Shown piece by piece: positions 51,264-59,107 of a stretch of 64,000 nucleotides of DNA. Source of the stretch: an uncultured Eubacteriales bacterium (GTDB lineage: Bacteria > Bacillota > Clostridia > Oscillospirales > Acutalibacteraceae); contig CAJUDG010000009.1 in NCBI GenBank assembly GCA_910584745.1, positions 97,262-161,261 of the forward strand, in the 5' to 3' direction. A model generated the notes under the pieces. That model searched no databases. It had not been told where the DNA came from and was given only the letters and a program-made list of their open reading frames with translations. The position numbers were made by a program, and so were the translations under genes. Position 1 is the stretch's first letter. Every line of letters begins with the position of its first letter.

Positions 51264-51935
51264 CTAGCCGAACTGATAGCCAAGGCCCTTCTTGGTGGCC
51301 AGTATGCCCCCAAGGCCCACGGCCTCCAGCTTCTTCCTAAGGCGCGACACGTTCACCGTCAGGGTGTTGTCGTCGATAAAGCTCTCGCTCTCCCAAAGGC
51401 GCACCATCAGGTCGCTGCGGCTGACGGTGTGGCCGCCGTTCTCCATGAGTATCTGTAGGATGCGGAACTCGTTTTTTGTCAGCGTCTCTTTACCCTCCGG
51501 CCCCGACACCGTCTCGGCCCCCAGGTCCAGCAGGGCCCTGCCGTACTCCAGCAGGTTCACGCTGCCCTGCAGGGAGTAGGCCCGGCGCAGCACGGCCTGG
51601 ACCTTGGCCGTCAGCACCGTAAGGTCAAAGGGCTTTGCGATGAAGTCGTCGCCGCCCAGCTCTATGGCGGTGACGATGTTGATATTGTCCGAGGCCGAGG
51701 ACAGGAAGACCACCGGCACCTTGGAGCGCTTTCTGAGCTCCTGGCAGTAGTAATAGCCGTTGTGCACCGGCAGGCCGATGTCCAGAAGCACCAGGTGGGG
51801 CTCGAAGTCCATAAGCTCCTCTATGACCCGGGAGAAGTCCCGGACAGAGCGCACCTGATAGCCCCACAGGGCCAGGTGCTCGGACACCGTCCGGCATATC
51901 ACAGGGTCGTCCTCGATAAGGAACAGCTTATACAT
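51264..51935 (-). CDS. OmpR-family response regulator, BceR type
   Basis: 223 residues. Receiver domain: IEDDPVICRT acidic pocket, phosphorylated Asp in HLVLLDIGLPVHNGYYYCQE, and DDFIAKPFD lysine. C-terminal winged helix (KETLTKNEFRILQILMENGG to TVNVSRLRKKLEAVG). Expected to activate the ABC operon through the TTACA-N4-TGTAA site. Starts eight bases inside the yjjG stop region and precedes the kinase by 13 bases. Confidence 0.94.
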   Translation of the reverse strand: MYKLFLIEDDPVICRTVSEHLALWGYQVRSVRDFSRVIEELMDFEPHLVLLDIGLPVHNGYYYCQELRKRSKVPVVFLSSASDNINIVTAIELGGDDFIAKPFDLTVLTAKVQAVLRRAYSLQGSVNLLEYGRALLDLGAETVSGPEGKETLTKNEFRILQILMENGGHTVSRSDLMVRLWESESFIDDNTLTVNVSRLRKKLEAVGLGGILATKKGLGYQFG

Positions 51936-52617
51936 GGCGCAGCACTCGCTTTATCTCGTAGTAGTTCCCGGCGCGCCAGGTATAGCCCGCCTCGGGCCGG
52001 GCCTCGCCCCGGGGGGCGAACCATATGCTGCGAAGGCCGGCGTTGACGGCCCCCTGGATGTCCGAGGATAGTGAGTCGCCGATGACCACGGCCTCCTCCC
52101 GGGAGAAGCCCGGAATATTCGCGGCCACATAGTCGAAATACCGCTTGTCCGGCTTGCCCACGCCCACGGCCTCTGAGACGAAGACGTCCCGAAAATAGGG
52201 GGCGAGGCCGGAGTTCTTTATCCTTGGCAGGGCGCTGACCACATTGCCGTTGGTTATCATATAGAGCTCGTACGTCTTGCTCAGGTCCTTTACAAGCTTC
52301 ACCGCCCCGGGATAGGCGGTGCCGGTCTCGGCCATGGCCGTGAAGTATTTTTCATTTACAGTCTCCGGGTCCCCGGAGAGGCCGGTCTCTGAGAGGAACT
52401 CCACGAAGCGGGAGATGTAGAGCTCATGCTTTGTGCACTCCCCCCGCTCGAAGCGGTCCCAGGCCCGGTTATTGCAGGCCTCATAGCGCCGGAGGAGCTC
52501 CGGGGAGTAGGGGCGCTGAGAGGCGAAGCAGGCCTCGTACATTATCATGAAGGACCGGGTCATGTCCTTGGGGAAGTCCAGAAGGGTGTAGTCGGCGTCG
52601 AAAAGAAGAAAGCGCAT
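51928..52617 (-). CDS. HAD hydrolase, YjjG nucleotidase type
   Basis: 229 residues. Motif I FLLFDADYTLLDFP (DxDxT as DADYT), motif II MITNGNV, motif III/IV KPDKRYFDYVAANIPG and VIGDSLSSDIQGAVNAGL. YjjG-type enzymes are 5'-nucleotidases acting on non-canonical pyrimidine nucleotides. First gene of the operon with the response regulator and kinase, an odd partner. Confidence 0.85.
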   Translation of the reverse strand: MRFLLFDADYTLLDFPKDMTRSFMIMYEACFASQRPYSPELLRRYEACNNRAWDRFERGECTKHELYISRFVEFLSETGLSGDPETVNEKYFTAMAETGTAYPGAVKLVKDLSKTYELYMITNGNVVSALPRIKNSGLAPYFRDVFVSEAVGVGKPDKRYFDYVAANIPGFSREEAVVIGDSLSSDIQGAVNAGLRSIWFAPRGEARPEAGYTWRAGNYYEIKRVLRHV

Positions 52618-52651
52618 AGGACCATCCTTTCCCGCATAGATTTATAGAGAA

Positions 52652-52680
52652 ATTATACCCGGTTTTTGGGTCCGTGTCAA
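52652..52680 (-). promoter_or_regulatory. Promoter of the yjjG-regulator-kinase operon
   Basis: Minus strand: TTGACA (52675-52680), 17 bases, TATAAT (52652-52657), both consensus, 35 bases before the ATG. Confidence 0.85.
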
Positions 52681-52698
52681 TCTCGGGAGGACAAGTCT

Positions 52699-53961
52699 AT
52701 GCGAAGAAGAAAAGGGTTTCTGAAATACTTTGTGGTCTGGCTGGCCCTCTGCGGGGCGGTGGGGACGGTCTGGCTGCTGGGGGGAGGGGAAGGGGAAAAG
52801 GCCGGGACCGGGGAGCTGGAGGGGTCCATGATAAGGCTTGAGCCCACAGAGGAGCCCCAGGAGATGGAGGTGCACGCGCCGGTGAGCAGTAAAGGGGGGG
52901 AGCTTGCGGGGGTCTGGGTGCCGTACATGTCCCTTGAGACCGGGGAGCACACCAGGGAGGCCTTTGAGAGGAACTTTAAAAGCATAGCGGACAGCGCCAG
53001 AGAGAAGGGGCTCAACGCCCTGTTCGTCCATGTGCGGCCCTTTTCCGACGCGCTGTACCCCTCAAGGCTCTACCCCTGGTCCCATATACTGACCGGCACC
53101 CAGGGCAAGGGCCCGGGCTTTGACCCGCTGGAGTTCATGGTGGAGTACGCCCACGGGCTGGGGCTGGAGTTCCACGCCTGGATAAACCCACTGCGGGTGT
53201 CCACGGATAAGACCCCGGGGGAGCTCTCTGGGCAGATAGCGGAGCTCCGGGAAGACGAGCCCTACTACTTTATGGAGTGGCAGGGGGCGCTGTACCTGGA
53301 CCCGGCGTACCCATATGTGCGCACGCTGATAGCGAAGGGTGCGGCGGAGATAGCGGAGAAGTACCCGGTGGACGGCATACACTTTGACGACTACTTCTAC
53401 CCATCTCAGGACGGGAGTTTGGACGCGGAGGCCTATGGGCTGCACGTGGAGACCGTGTCGGAGCCGCTGGACCTACAGGAATGGAGAAAGGCCAATATCA
53501 GCGCCATGGTGGCCGAGGTCTATCAGAGGGTCAAGGCCGCACGGCCGGAGACACAGTTCGGCATCTCCCCCCAGGGGAACATTGAGAACGACCTGGGCAT
53601 GGGCGCGGACGTAAAGGCCTGGTGCGCCATGCCGGGGTATCTGGACTATATCTGCCCACAGGTGTACTATGGCTTTGAGAACCCGGGGCTAAGCTATACC
53701 GAGGCCCTGGAGGACTGGCAGGGGATATATAAACGTGAGGGGCTGAAGCTCTATATCGGGCTGGCCCTCTACAAGGCCGGGGACAGCGCCCAGGGCGAGG
53801 CCTGGGCCGGGGGGGACGTGATAAGCCGCCAGATAGAGGCCGCAAGGGGGCTGCCATGTAATGGGGTGGTACTTTACAGCAGCGCATTCCTGGACGCGGA
53901 GCAGACCGCCGCCGAGATGGCAAACGCCGTTGAGACTCTGGCTAAAGTGGAGGAAAAATAA
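52699..53961 (+). CDS. Membrane-anchored GHL10-type glycoside hydrolase (DUF187)
   Basis: 420 residues. A basic start and one membrane helix (about 10-28), a short Glu-rich linker, then the GHL10 barrel: GVWVPYMSLETGEHTREAFE, NALFVHVRPFSDALYPSRLY, LGLEFHAWINPLRVSTDKTP, DGIHFDDYFYPSQDGSLDAE with paired aspartates, and FGISPQGNIENDLGMGADVK. Probably cleaves a wall or exopolysaccharide glycan outside the cell. GGAGGACAAG sets the ATG. Monocistronic. Confidence 0.88.
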   Translation: MRRRKGFLKYFVVWLALCGAVGTVWLLGGGEGEKAGTGELEGSMIRLEPTEEPQEMEVHAPVSSKGGELAGVWVPYMSLETGEHTREAFERNFKSIADSAREKGLNALFVHVRPFSDALYPSRLYPWSHILTGTQGKGPGFDPLEFMVEYAHGLGLEFHAWINPLRVSTDKTPGELSGQIAELREDEPYYFMEWQGALYLDPAYPYVRTLIAKGAAEIAEKYPVDGIHFDDYFYPSQDGSLDAEAYGLHVETVSEPLDLQEWRKANISAMVAEVYQRVKAARPETQFGISPQGNIENDLGMGADVKAWCAMPGYLDYICPQVYYGFENPGLSYTEALEDWQGIYKREGLKLYIGLALYKAGDSAQGEAWAGGDVISRQIEAARGLPCNGVVLYSSAFLDAEQTAAEMANAVETLAKVEEK

Positions 53962-53966
53962 AAAGC

Positions 53967-53993
53967 GGGGCCGGTGGATCTCCCACCGGCCCC
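53967..53993. terminator. Terminator between convergent genes
   Basis: Stem GGGGCCGGTGG (53967-53977) with CCACCGGCCCC (53983-53993). The T-rich tract lies on the minus-strand side (GCTTTTTATTTTT), so it mainly ends the cotJC transcript. Confidence 0.8.
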
Positions 53994-54003
53994 AAAGCTT
54001 TGG

Positions 54004-54522
54004 TTACTTGTCGAAGGAGGGGTTGAAGGCGTAGAAGTTTTTGCTGTCCAGCCGGTCGGTGAGGATGCGCAGGCCCTCGCCGAAGCGCTGATAGTGCACG
54101 ACCTCCCGCTCCCGCAGGAACTTGATGGGCTCGGCCACATCCGGGTCGTCGGCAAAGCGCAGGATGTTGTCATAGCTGAGCCTGGCCTTCTGCTCCGCCG
54201 CCAGGTCCTCGTTGAGGTCCGCGATAGGGTCGCCGGTGACGGCAAAGGTGGAGGCCGAGAAGGGCATCCCCGATGCCGCCTGGGGATAGACGCCGGTGGT
54301 GTGGTCCACGAAATAGTCAGCGAAGCCCTCTTTCTCGATCTGCTCGGGGGTCAGGCAGCGGGTCAGCTGGTAGACGATGGTGCCGACCATTTCAAGGTGG
54401 GCGAGTTCTTCGGTGCCTATATCCGTCAGTATGGCGCTGAGCTCGGGGTAGGGCATGGCGTAGCGCTGGCTGAGGTAGCGCAGGGAGGCTCCGATCTCGC
54501 CGTGGGGGCCGCCGTATGTCAA
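54004..54522 (-). pseudogene. cotJC: Spore coat protein CotJC (manganese catalase family), N-terminus removed
   Basis: About 172 residues of CotJC: YGGPHGEIGASLRYLSQRYA, LTDIGTEELAHLEMVGTIVY (the metal-binding ExxH), YFVDHTTGVYPQAASGMPFS, AEQKARLSYDNILRFADDPD, and REREVVHYQRFGEGLRI (second ExxH). CotJC proteins are about 190-200 residues; the first 25-30, including the first metal-ligand glutamate region, are missing. The frame runs open past 54522 into sequence of the element with no usual start; the only near start is TTG at 54522. The break is adjacent to a large serine recombinase, so the front half is expected at the far end of the element. Confidence 0.85.
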
Positions 54523-54558
54523 GAGGTGAGAGAAAGAATTAGCAGATCTTCCCGCACC
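54523..54558. other. Probable attachment-site half (attL/attR) of the integrated element
   Basis: The 36 bases between the cotJC fragment and the recombinase stop codon mark the junction of host-like and element-like sequence. Large serine recombinases normally lie next to one att site. The exact core cannot be set without the other junction. Confidence 0.5.
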
Positions 54559-56007
54559 TTACACGTAATATACCACCTCCACCTTCTTCGTGTCCTTATA
54601 AAAGACCATATGGTCCACGAATCCGCGCAGCAGCTGGTTCTTCTCCTGGTCCGTAAGATTTCCGTCCTTAAGCGCCCGGACCACCTCTCTATGCTTTTCC
54701 GCGAAGGCTGCCGGGTCGACTTCGGTCGGCTGCTGGAGACTATCCAGGGCTTTCAGTATCTCCCCGGTGCGCTTGCCGCTGGCGGCTTTATGCGCACGGT
54801 ACTCCTCCAGGCTGTCCACCCCGGCAGCATAGGCCTCCTTATACCGGCCAAGGACAGCCTCCTCCCGCTTTAGCAGCTGCTCCAGGCGCTGGCGCTCTAC
54901 CTCCAGGTCAGGGCGCTGGCGGGGGATAATGCTGAGCTCCAGGCTGCTCATTTGCTCCTCAATGGAGTTAAGCGCCAGTTCCTCAAGCTTTTTTACCGTG
55001 ATATAGTGGGACACCCGGCATTTGCCGTGGACGTACTGCACACAGTTCATACCCGTGCCGGTGAAGCTGAGAGTGCCGCCGCAGGCGCTGCATTTTACCA
55101 GGCCCTGGAGCATCCGGGAGACCTCCTGCCGCTGGGCCTTCGGGGCCGTGCCCTTATAGCGCTTGAGATAGTCCTCCATGCGCTGCTGGGCCCGGTCAAA
55201 GTCCTCCTGGGAGATGATGGCCTCGTGCTCGCCGTCCACTATCATCGTGCCCTCCAGAAGGGTGGAGCAGTGATAATCGTTGGCGCCCTCCCTGCACCAG
55301 CGCACCTTGCCGGTATAGACCGGGTTCGTCAGGATATATCGGACCGTGCGGTTCTCCCAGGGGCCGCCCCGCTTTGTCCGAATACCCTGGCTGTTGAGCT
55401 TTTTGGCTATGGCTATAATGGGGACGCCGTTAATAAAGTCTTGATAGATGGCCCGCACGGTGGCGGCCTCCTCCGGAATCACCACAAAGGCCTTGTCCCT
55501 GTATGTATACCCCAGCGGTGCGACGCTTACCGGCAGGCCGCGGCTGGCCCGCTCAGTCATGCCCCGGCGTACCTCCGCGCCCAGGTTCGCGCTGTAGAAG
55601 GCGTCGAACCACTCGATAATGCGCTCGATAAGCCCACCGAAGGGGCCCTCCATCAAGGGTTCAGATATGCTTACAACATCGATGCCGTTCTCCTTTTTCA
55701 GAAGGGATTTGTACACGACGCTCTCCTCCTGGTTTCTGGCGAACCTGCTGAACTTCCAGACCAGGATGGTCTCAAAGGGCCGGGGCTTTTCCTTGGCGGT
55801 GGCGATCATCCGCATAAAGCCCGGGCGCTTCTCAGCGGTGCGCCCGCTTATGCCGTCGTCCTGGAAGACGAACTCCTCCGGCAGGACATAGCCGTTCTTC
55901 CTGGCGTAATCCCGGATAAGCTTCAGTTGGCTGTCGGGGCTGTACTCCTCCTGGTCGTGGGTGCTGACCCGGATATAGGCGGCGCAGATCTTCAAATCAT
56001 TTTCCAT
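54559..56007 (-). CDS. Large serine recombinase (integrase of the element)
   Basis: 482 residues. Catalytic domain: AAYIRVSTHDQEEYSPDSQL with the nucleophilic serine near 16, ILVWKFSRFARNQEE, and the E helix. Recombinase domain (about 165-270: PLGYTYRDKAFVVIPEEAAT, IAIAKKLNSQGIRTKRGGPW). Zinc ribbon with CSACGG and a later MNCVQYVHGKC. Then a coiled-coil arm (about 355-420) of the kind that controls directionality. ATG 56007 follows AAAGGATGGG. It should excise the element if a directionality factor is supplied. Confidence 0.93.
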   Translation of the reverse strand: MENDLKICAAYIRVSTHDQEEYSPDSQLKLIRDYARKNGYVLPEEFVFQDDGISGRTAEKRPGFMRMIATAKEKPRPFETILVWKFSRFARNQEESVVYKSLLKKENGIDVVSISEPLMEGPFGGLIERIIEWFDAFYSANLGAEVRRGMTERASRGLPVSVAPLGYTYRDKAFVVIPEEAATVRAIYQDFINGVPIIAIAKKLNSQGIRTKRGGPWENRTVRYILTNPVYTGKVRWCREGANDYHCSTLLEGTMIVDGEHEAIISQEDFDRAQQRMEDYLKRYKGTAPKAQRQEVSRMLQGLVKCSACGGTLSFTGTGMNCVQYVHGKCRVSHYITVKKLEELALNSIEEQMSSLELSIIPRQRPDLEVERQRLEQLLKREEAVLGRYKEAYAAGVDSLEEYRAHKAASGKRTGEILKALDSLQQPTEVDPAAFAEKHREVVRALKDGNLTDQEKNQLLRGFVDHMVFYKDTKKVEVVYYV

Positions 56008-56197
56008 TTTGACCCATCCTTTCGGCAGACGGGCGCAAAAAAGCGCCCACTGCTCCCTTGTATAATAAGAGTAGTGAGCGGTTACGCAAAATATGCGCGC
56101 CGTTCCGGCTGGTGGATGGGCCCCGCAGTGCGCCGTCGCTGGGGGGTACATTGAAATTGAGCCTTTCCAGGTATTGGTAGTATCGGGGGCGGCTTTT

Positions 56198-56383
56198 TTA
56201 TTTTTCCAAAACGTCAAGCGCTCTGGAAAGCAGTTCAGCCATACTAATGCTTTCTTTCTCTTTGTAGGCTCGTATGCGCGCAGCAAGTTCGGGCTTTACT
56301 TGAACAGTAAAAGATTTATAGGCTTTCTGATTGTACCGCCGTTTTACGGTTGTGCTGGTATGCGTCTTCCGTTTTGTTTCCAT
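56198..56383 (-). CDS. Small ribbon-helix-helix-like DNA-binding protein
   Basis: 61 residues: a Lys/Arg/Thr-rich start, then SFTVQVKPELAARIRAYKEK and ISMAELLSRALDVLEK, the beta-strand plus two-helix pattern of Arc/MetJ-type repressors. It lies just upstream of the recombinase on the same strand, a usual place for a recombination directionality or control factor; that role is inference. Confidence 0.7.
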   Translation of the reverse strand: METKRKTHTSTTVKRRYNQKAYKSFTVQVKPELAARIRAYKEKESISMAELLSRALDVLEK

Positions 56384-56405
56384 AGCTAACCTCCGAGCAT
56401 GAAAA

Positions 56406-56430
56406 AGGCGGCGGCAAGTGCCGCCCTTTT
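56406..56430 (-). terminator. Hairpin after the 54-residue gene
   Basis: GGCGGC pairs with GCCGCC around GGCAAGT, with T-rich sequence on the minus-strand side (CCTTTTTC). Confidence 0.6.
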
Positions 56431-56431
56431 C

Positions 56432-56596
56432 CTACTGCTGTTCTTTTGATTCGTTTTCTTCTCTCAGCCCCGCGGAATGTTTGCGGATCTCCTCGTTCAT
56501 CTTTCTAACTTCTTCCATACTCTCACATTTATCTGTGGCGGTTGTGATGAGCCATGCGATAAATTGCATTTGCTTGTCTGTCATAGCGGTTACCAT
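56432..56596 (-). CDS. 54-residue element protein
   Basis: MVTAMTDKQMQFIAWLITTA followed by a charged helix (CESMEEVRKMNEEIRKHSAG) and a Glu/Gln tail. AGGAAAGGAA precedes the ATG; a second ATG at 56584 is possible. Small helical proteins of this kind (KQMQFIAWL start) are frequent in Firmicutes mobile elements; function unknown. A perfect operator-promoter lies 50 bases upstream. Confidence 0.6.
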   Translation of the reverse strand: MVTAMTDKQMQFIAWLITTATDKCESMEEVRKMNEEIRKHSAGLREENESKEQQ

Positions 56597-56642
56597 TTCC
56601 TTTCCTACTGTTTGTCCAGGTCTTGCCCCCTTGACTGATTAT

Positions 56643-56671
56643 ATTATACCATACTCCTTGGAGTATGTCAA
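56643..56671 (-). promoter_or_regulatory. Promoter with a palindromic operator in its spacer
   Basis: Minus strand: TTGACA (56666-56671), 17 bases, TATAAT (56643-56648). The spacer and edges hold the palindrome CATACTCC-NN-GGAGTATG (56650-56667), which a dimeric repressor could occupy to block transcription of the small gene and possibly the genes up to the integrase. Confidence 0.75.
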
Positions 56672-56854
56672 GCCCCTCACCAAATATTTACTAAAAATAG
56701 ACCTTCTCAGCCGCCCGCCGCGCTTCACTATATCAGGTGGGTTTCCCTTTCGGCTTGATGTATATGATACCATTTTCTTTAATGGTATCAGCCTGTGTAA
56801 TACTTATCCGATTTTCGTTTTTTAATCTACTTTCGTAGGGCGGCATCTACAAGA
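56668..56854. other. Intergenic region with one hairpin
   Basis: No gene seen. GATACCATT and AATGGTATC (56765-56788) form a perfect 9-bp stem. AT-rich. Confidence 0.5.
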
Positions 56855-57262
56855 TTATTCGATTGCAATAAGTCGGTTACTTTGTTTTGAAGATATCCTT
56901 TTACAATGTGAACATTTATATGTAGTTGACTTGGCAGGTACAGTTACCGAATTATTGCAATATGGACACCTGCCATGCTGGACTCCAGAAATCTTTTGAG
57001 AGCCTAGGGAGATGAGACCAATACCACCGATTATAGCGAAAATTCCAACAATAATAGTTAAAAAAAAGCATCCCCCAATAATCGCAATAATGCCAAGAAT
57101 AATGAACCCGATTCCTGCGCCGGGGCTGGTTTCAACATCCGAAAGCGAACTTTCGCGAACCGTTTGTTTAGTTGCATTTTTCAGCTCATATCCGCAATTA
57201 GGACATACACTTGCCTGATCTGATATTTCTTTTTTGCATTCGGGGCAAGAAATTAGCGCCAT
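56855..57262 (-). CDS. Double zinc-ribbon membrane protein
   Basis: 135 residues. An N-terminal zinc ribbon (MALISCPECKKEISDQASVC then CPNCGYEL), two Gly/Ile-rich membrane helices (about 52-90: GIGFIILGIIAIIGGCFF), and a second ribbon (CPYCNNSV and YKCSHCKR). Probably a superinfection-exclusion or stress-type accessory protein; function is unknown. ATG 57262 has GAGGGA upstream. Confidence 0.7.
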   Translation of the reverse strand: MALISCPECKKEISDQASVCPNCGYELKNATKQTVRESSLSDVETSPGAGIGFIILGIIAIIGGCFFLTIIVGIFAIIGGIGLISLGSQKISGVQHGRCPYCNNSVTVPAKSTTYKCSHCKRISSKQSNRLIAIE

Positions 57263-57372
57263 TCCCAAATCCCTCATTTCAATTTATTTTCGGGACTATA
57301 TGAACAATCACATCTATCTTAACCATGTCAGCCTGAGTAACACTCACTATGCTTTAAGACGAGTTATTTACT

Positions 57373-57975
57373 TTATCCTATAGCCGTTTTGGAGTTTCCA
57401 AGCCCAGAAACTGATTGTTTGTCTACCTGTTGCTTTTGTTCAGCAAGTTGTCTATTGAGTTCGGCATGAAGTTCATCATCAGACATTTCTGCCTGGTGAC
57501 CCGGATTATGCTTGGCGGAACGCCGTTCATCCATGACCAAATCACTACGGTAATGACCAACTTCAGCATCTATATTTATAGATTTTATTGTGGTCACAAT
57601 GTCTAGTGGCGTATCGTCCCTATTCAAGGCGGCAGCAACTTCAAGCATATACTCGGCAACGGCCAAACGGCTTTCTCGTTTCAGGCTCAAAAACTTTTCA
57701 ATTAAAATAAAATCACTATGTGTTAGTCCGCGTTCACGTGCCAAAGCCTCCATAGCTGCACTGGATGTAGGGCTAAACATTTCTCCATTTCCAGTGCGGA
57801 GCCATTCTTCGTTAGCATTGAATTCTCGACAGATAAGAGAAATCACAGCATCGATAGGTTCGTTACGACCGGTTTCGTAGTTTGCAATAGTATTCCTTTT
57901 AATGCCAATTCGATCACCAAATTCTTGTTGCGTAAGGTCAAGAGCCTTACGCAGTTTTTTTATGCGTTCCTGCAT
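57373..57975 (-). CDS. CI-like XRE repressor
   Basis: 200 residues. HTH domain 1-65: RIKKLRKALDLTQQEFGDRI and IKRNTIANYETGRNEPIDAV, then ICREFNANEEWLRTGNGEMF, a common prophage-repressor pattern. The C-terminal half is helical and lacks an obvious S24 protease Ser/Lys dyad. AAGGAGGTAG sets the ATG. Divergent promoters and GCAC...GTGC sites upstream make it the likely master repressor of the element. Confidence 0.88.
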   Translation of the reverse strand: MQERIKKLRKALDLTQQEFGDRIGIKRNTIANYETGRNEPIDAVISLICREFNANEEWLRTGNGEMFSPTSSAAMEALARERGLTHSDFILIEKFLSLKRESRLAVAEYMLEVAAALNRDDTPLDIVTTIKSINIDAEVGHYRSDLVMDERRSAKHNPGHQAEMSDDELHAELNRQLAEQKQQVDKQSVSGLGNSKTAIG

Positions 57976-58003
57976 GGTGCTACCTCCTTCATTTCTACTT
58001 GTA

Positions 58004-58032
58004 AGGATAGCACAGAAAAGTGCGAATGTCAA
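58004..58032 (-). promoter_or_regulatory. Promoter of the CI-like repressor
   Basis: Minus strand: TTGACA (58027-58032), 17 bases, TATCCT (58004-58009). An inverted repeat GCAC-N6-GTGC (58010-58023) lies in the spacer. Confidence 0.75.
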
Positions 58033-58061
58033 CAAAAAGTCAGAAAAACGCAAAAAAGCTA

Positions 58062-58090
58062 TTGACAAATGTGTTTTCGGGACTTATAAT
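58062..58090 (+). promoter_or_regulatory. Divergent rightward promoter of the element
   Basis: TTGACA (58062-58067), 17 bases, TATAAT (58085-58090). A GCACAGAAA half-site follows at 58099-58107, the same word as in the repressor promoter operator. Confidence 0.8.
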
Positions 58091-58121
58091 AGTCACATAA
58101 GCACAGAAAGGGGGCGATAAA

Positions 58122-58310
58122 GTGTACCAGGACAAATTCACAACTATGGTAAAGGACGGAAACACCATTGCAGACATTCTCCAAAGCGTTCCAGAAAGCA
58201 AACGGCCCATTATAATAGCAATGGCAGAAGCGTTTATAAATGGAATGATTACTCAGGAGCAGTTAACAAGCAGGATGATCATTCAAAACCAGCGCGACCG
58301 CCCGGCGTGA
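58122..58310 (+). CDS. 62-residue element protein, first rightward gene
   Basis: GTG start (58122) behind GGGGGCGAT. Helical: GNTIADILQSVPESKRPIII and AEAFINGMITQEQLTSRMII. It ends NQRDRPA, and these last codons and the stop are part of hairpin repeat copy 1. Resembles small early regulators in position (the Cro place) but has no HTH I can see. Confidence 0.65.
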   Translation: MYQDKFTTMVKDGNTIADILQSVPESKRPIIIAMAEAFINGMITQEQLTSRMIIQNQRDRPA

Positions 58311-58320
58311 GGGGGCGGGA
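58285..58320 (+). repeat. Element hairpin repeat, copy 1
   Basis: AAAACCAGCGCGACCGCCCG then GCGTGAGGGGGCGGGA. CCGCCC pairs with GGGCGG around GGCGTGA. The TGA of the preceding gene is in the loop; GAGGGGG resembles a ribosome binding site. Confidence 0.85.
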
Positions 58321-58357
58321 TAATAATCGCATAATCCAGTGGGGGGAGGGTAAACGA

Positions 58358-58606
58358 ATGAAGATTAAAAAGTGGGCCGCTCATGAAATGCAGGCTCATG
58401 AGCGGCAGGCTGTTAAGGCTCAGAAATTAGCACAGGGTCACCAGATTGCCCTTCCTGTTTTCTCCACGCAAGAAAATCAGCGGCAATACCGTATTGACCA
58501 GCCATCAAAAAGAGGTTTTCTTCATCTTTATGCAGAAAAGGAATCTGCTGGTGCTGAATCTCAAAGGCGTGTTCAATCTCTTGAGGATTCCATCTGTACT
58601 TCTTGA
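58358..58606 (+). CDS. Element protein of unknown function (82 residues)
   Basis: Start ATG 58358 behind GGGGGAGGG. Basic, helical N-terminus MKIKKWAAHEMQAHERQAVK. From about residue 18 it lies antisense to the gene at 58413-58745, so its natural end may have been replaced; only the first 18 codons are free of overlap. Confidence that the whole frame is used is low. Confidence 0.4.
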   Translation: MKIKKWAAHEMQAHERQAVKAQKLAQGHQIALPVFSTQENQRQYRIDQPSKRGFLHLYAEKESAGAESQRRVQSLEDSICTS

Positions 58607-58745
58607 TATACTCGAAAGCGCGGATTCGGGCTTTGTCAAGAGAACTGTCCATCACCCAGATATGGACATGTGCTCCACCTACTAGATTAAAGTTTTTATT
58701 GTCTGGTAAAGGATAGCTTAAAATAACGAACATGTATGGATTCAT
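58413..58745 (-). CDS. 110-residue element protein
   Basis: MNPYMFVILSYPLPDNKNFN, VGGAHVHIWVMDSSLDKARI, a helix, and QYGIAADFLAWRKQEG. AGGAGGTGAT precedes the ATG and a minus-strand promoter at 58814-58842 drives it. Looks like a compact alpha/beta protein; family not recognised. Confidence 0.65.
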   Translation of the reverse strand: MNPYMFVILSYPLPDNKNFNLVGGAHVHIWVMDSSLDKARIRAFEYIKKYRWNPQEIEHAFEIQHQQIPFLHKDEENLFLMAGQYGIAADFLAWRKQEGQSGDPVLISEP

Positions 58746-58805
58746 AAAAATCACCTCCTTTCCGCCGCAGCAAGCGGCGGGCATGACAGATATAACCACC
58801 ACCTT

Positions 58806-58881
58806 TCGAGGTGATTATATCACGGAGCGGGTGGACAAGCAACACAAAACCAGCGCGACCGCCCAGCGTGAGGGGGCGGGA
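58806..58881 (+). repeat. Element hairpin repeat, copy 2 (long form)
   Basis: Long form that starts TTCGAGGTGATTATATCACG and GAGCGGGTGGACAAGCAACA, then the core AAAACCAGCGCGACCGCCCA GCGTGAGGGGGCGGGA (from 58846). On the minus strand it contains TTGCTT-17-TATAAT (58837-58842 and 58814-58819), the promoter of the gene at 58413-58745. The long form recurs at 60075-60149. Confidence 0.85.
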
Positions 58882-58894
58882 GAGAGGAGCACCT

Positions 58895-59107
58895 ATGCGC
58901 CAGAACCTAAAGCAGGCCCGCAAAGCGGCGGGCCTTACCCAGCAGCAGATAGCGGATAAGTTGGGGATAAGTCTCCGCTACTATCAGCAGCTTGAGGCGG
59001 GAGACCGTACGGGTGATTTCACGATTTGGGACACGATAGAGGATATCACTGGAGTCCATCAAAGGATTTTAAGAGAGATAAATCTCGACAAAGCAAGTAA
59101 TCGGTAG
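58895..59107 (+). CDS. XRE-family HTH protein
   Basis: 70 residues: MRQNLKQARKAAGLTQQQIA, DKLGISLRYYQQLEAGDRTG, and a short tail TGVHQRILREINLDKASNR. Complete HTH_3 domain. GAGAGGAGCACCT upstream. Its last 62 bases overlap the end of the opposing XRE gene. Confidence 0.85.
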   Translation: MRQNLKQARKAAGLTQQQIADKLGISLRYYQQLEAGDRTGDFTIWDTIEDITGVHQRILREINLDKASNR

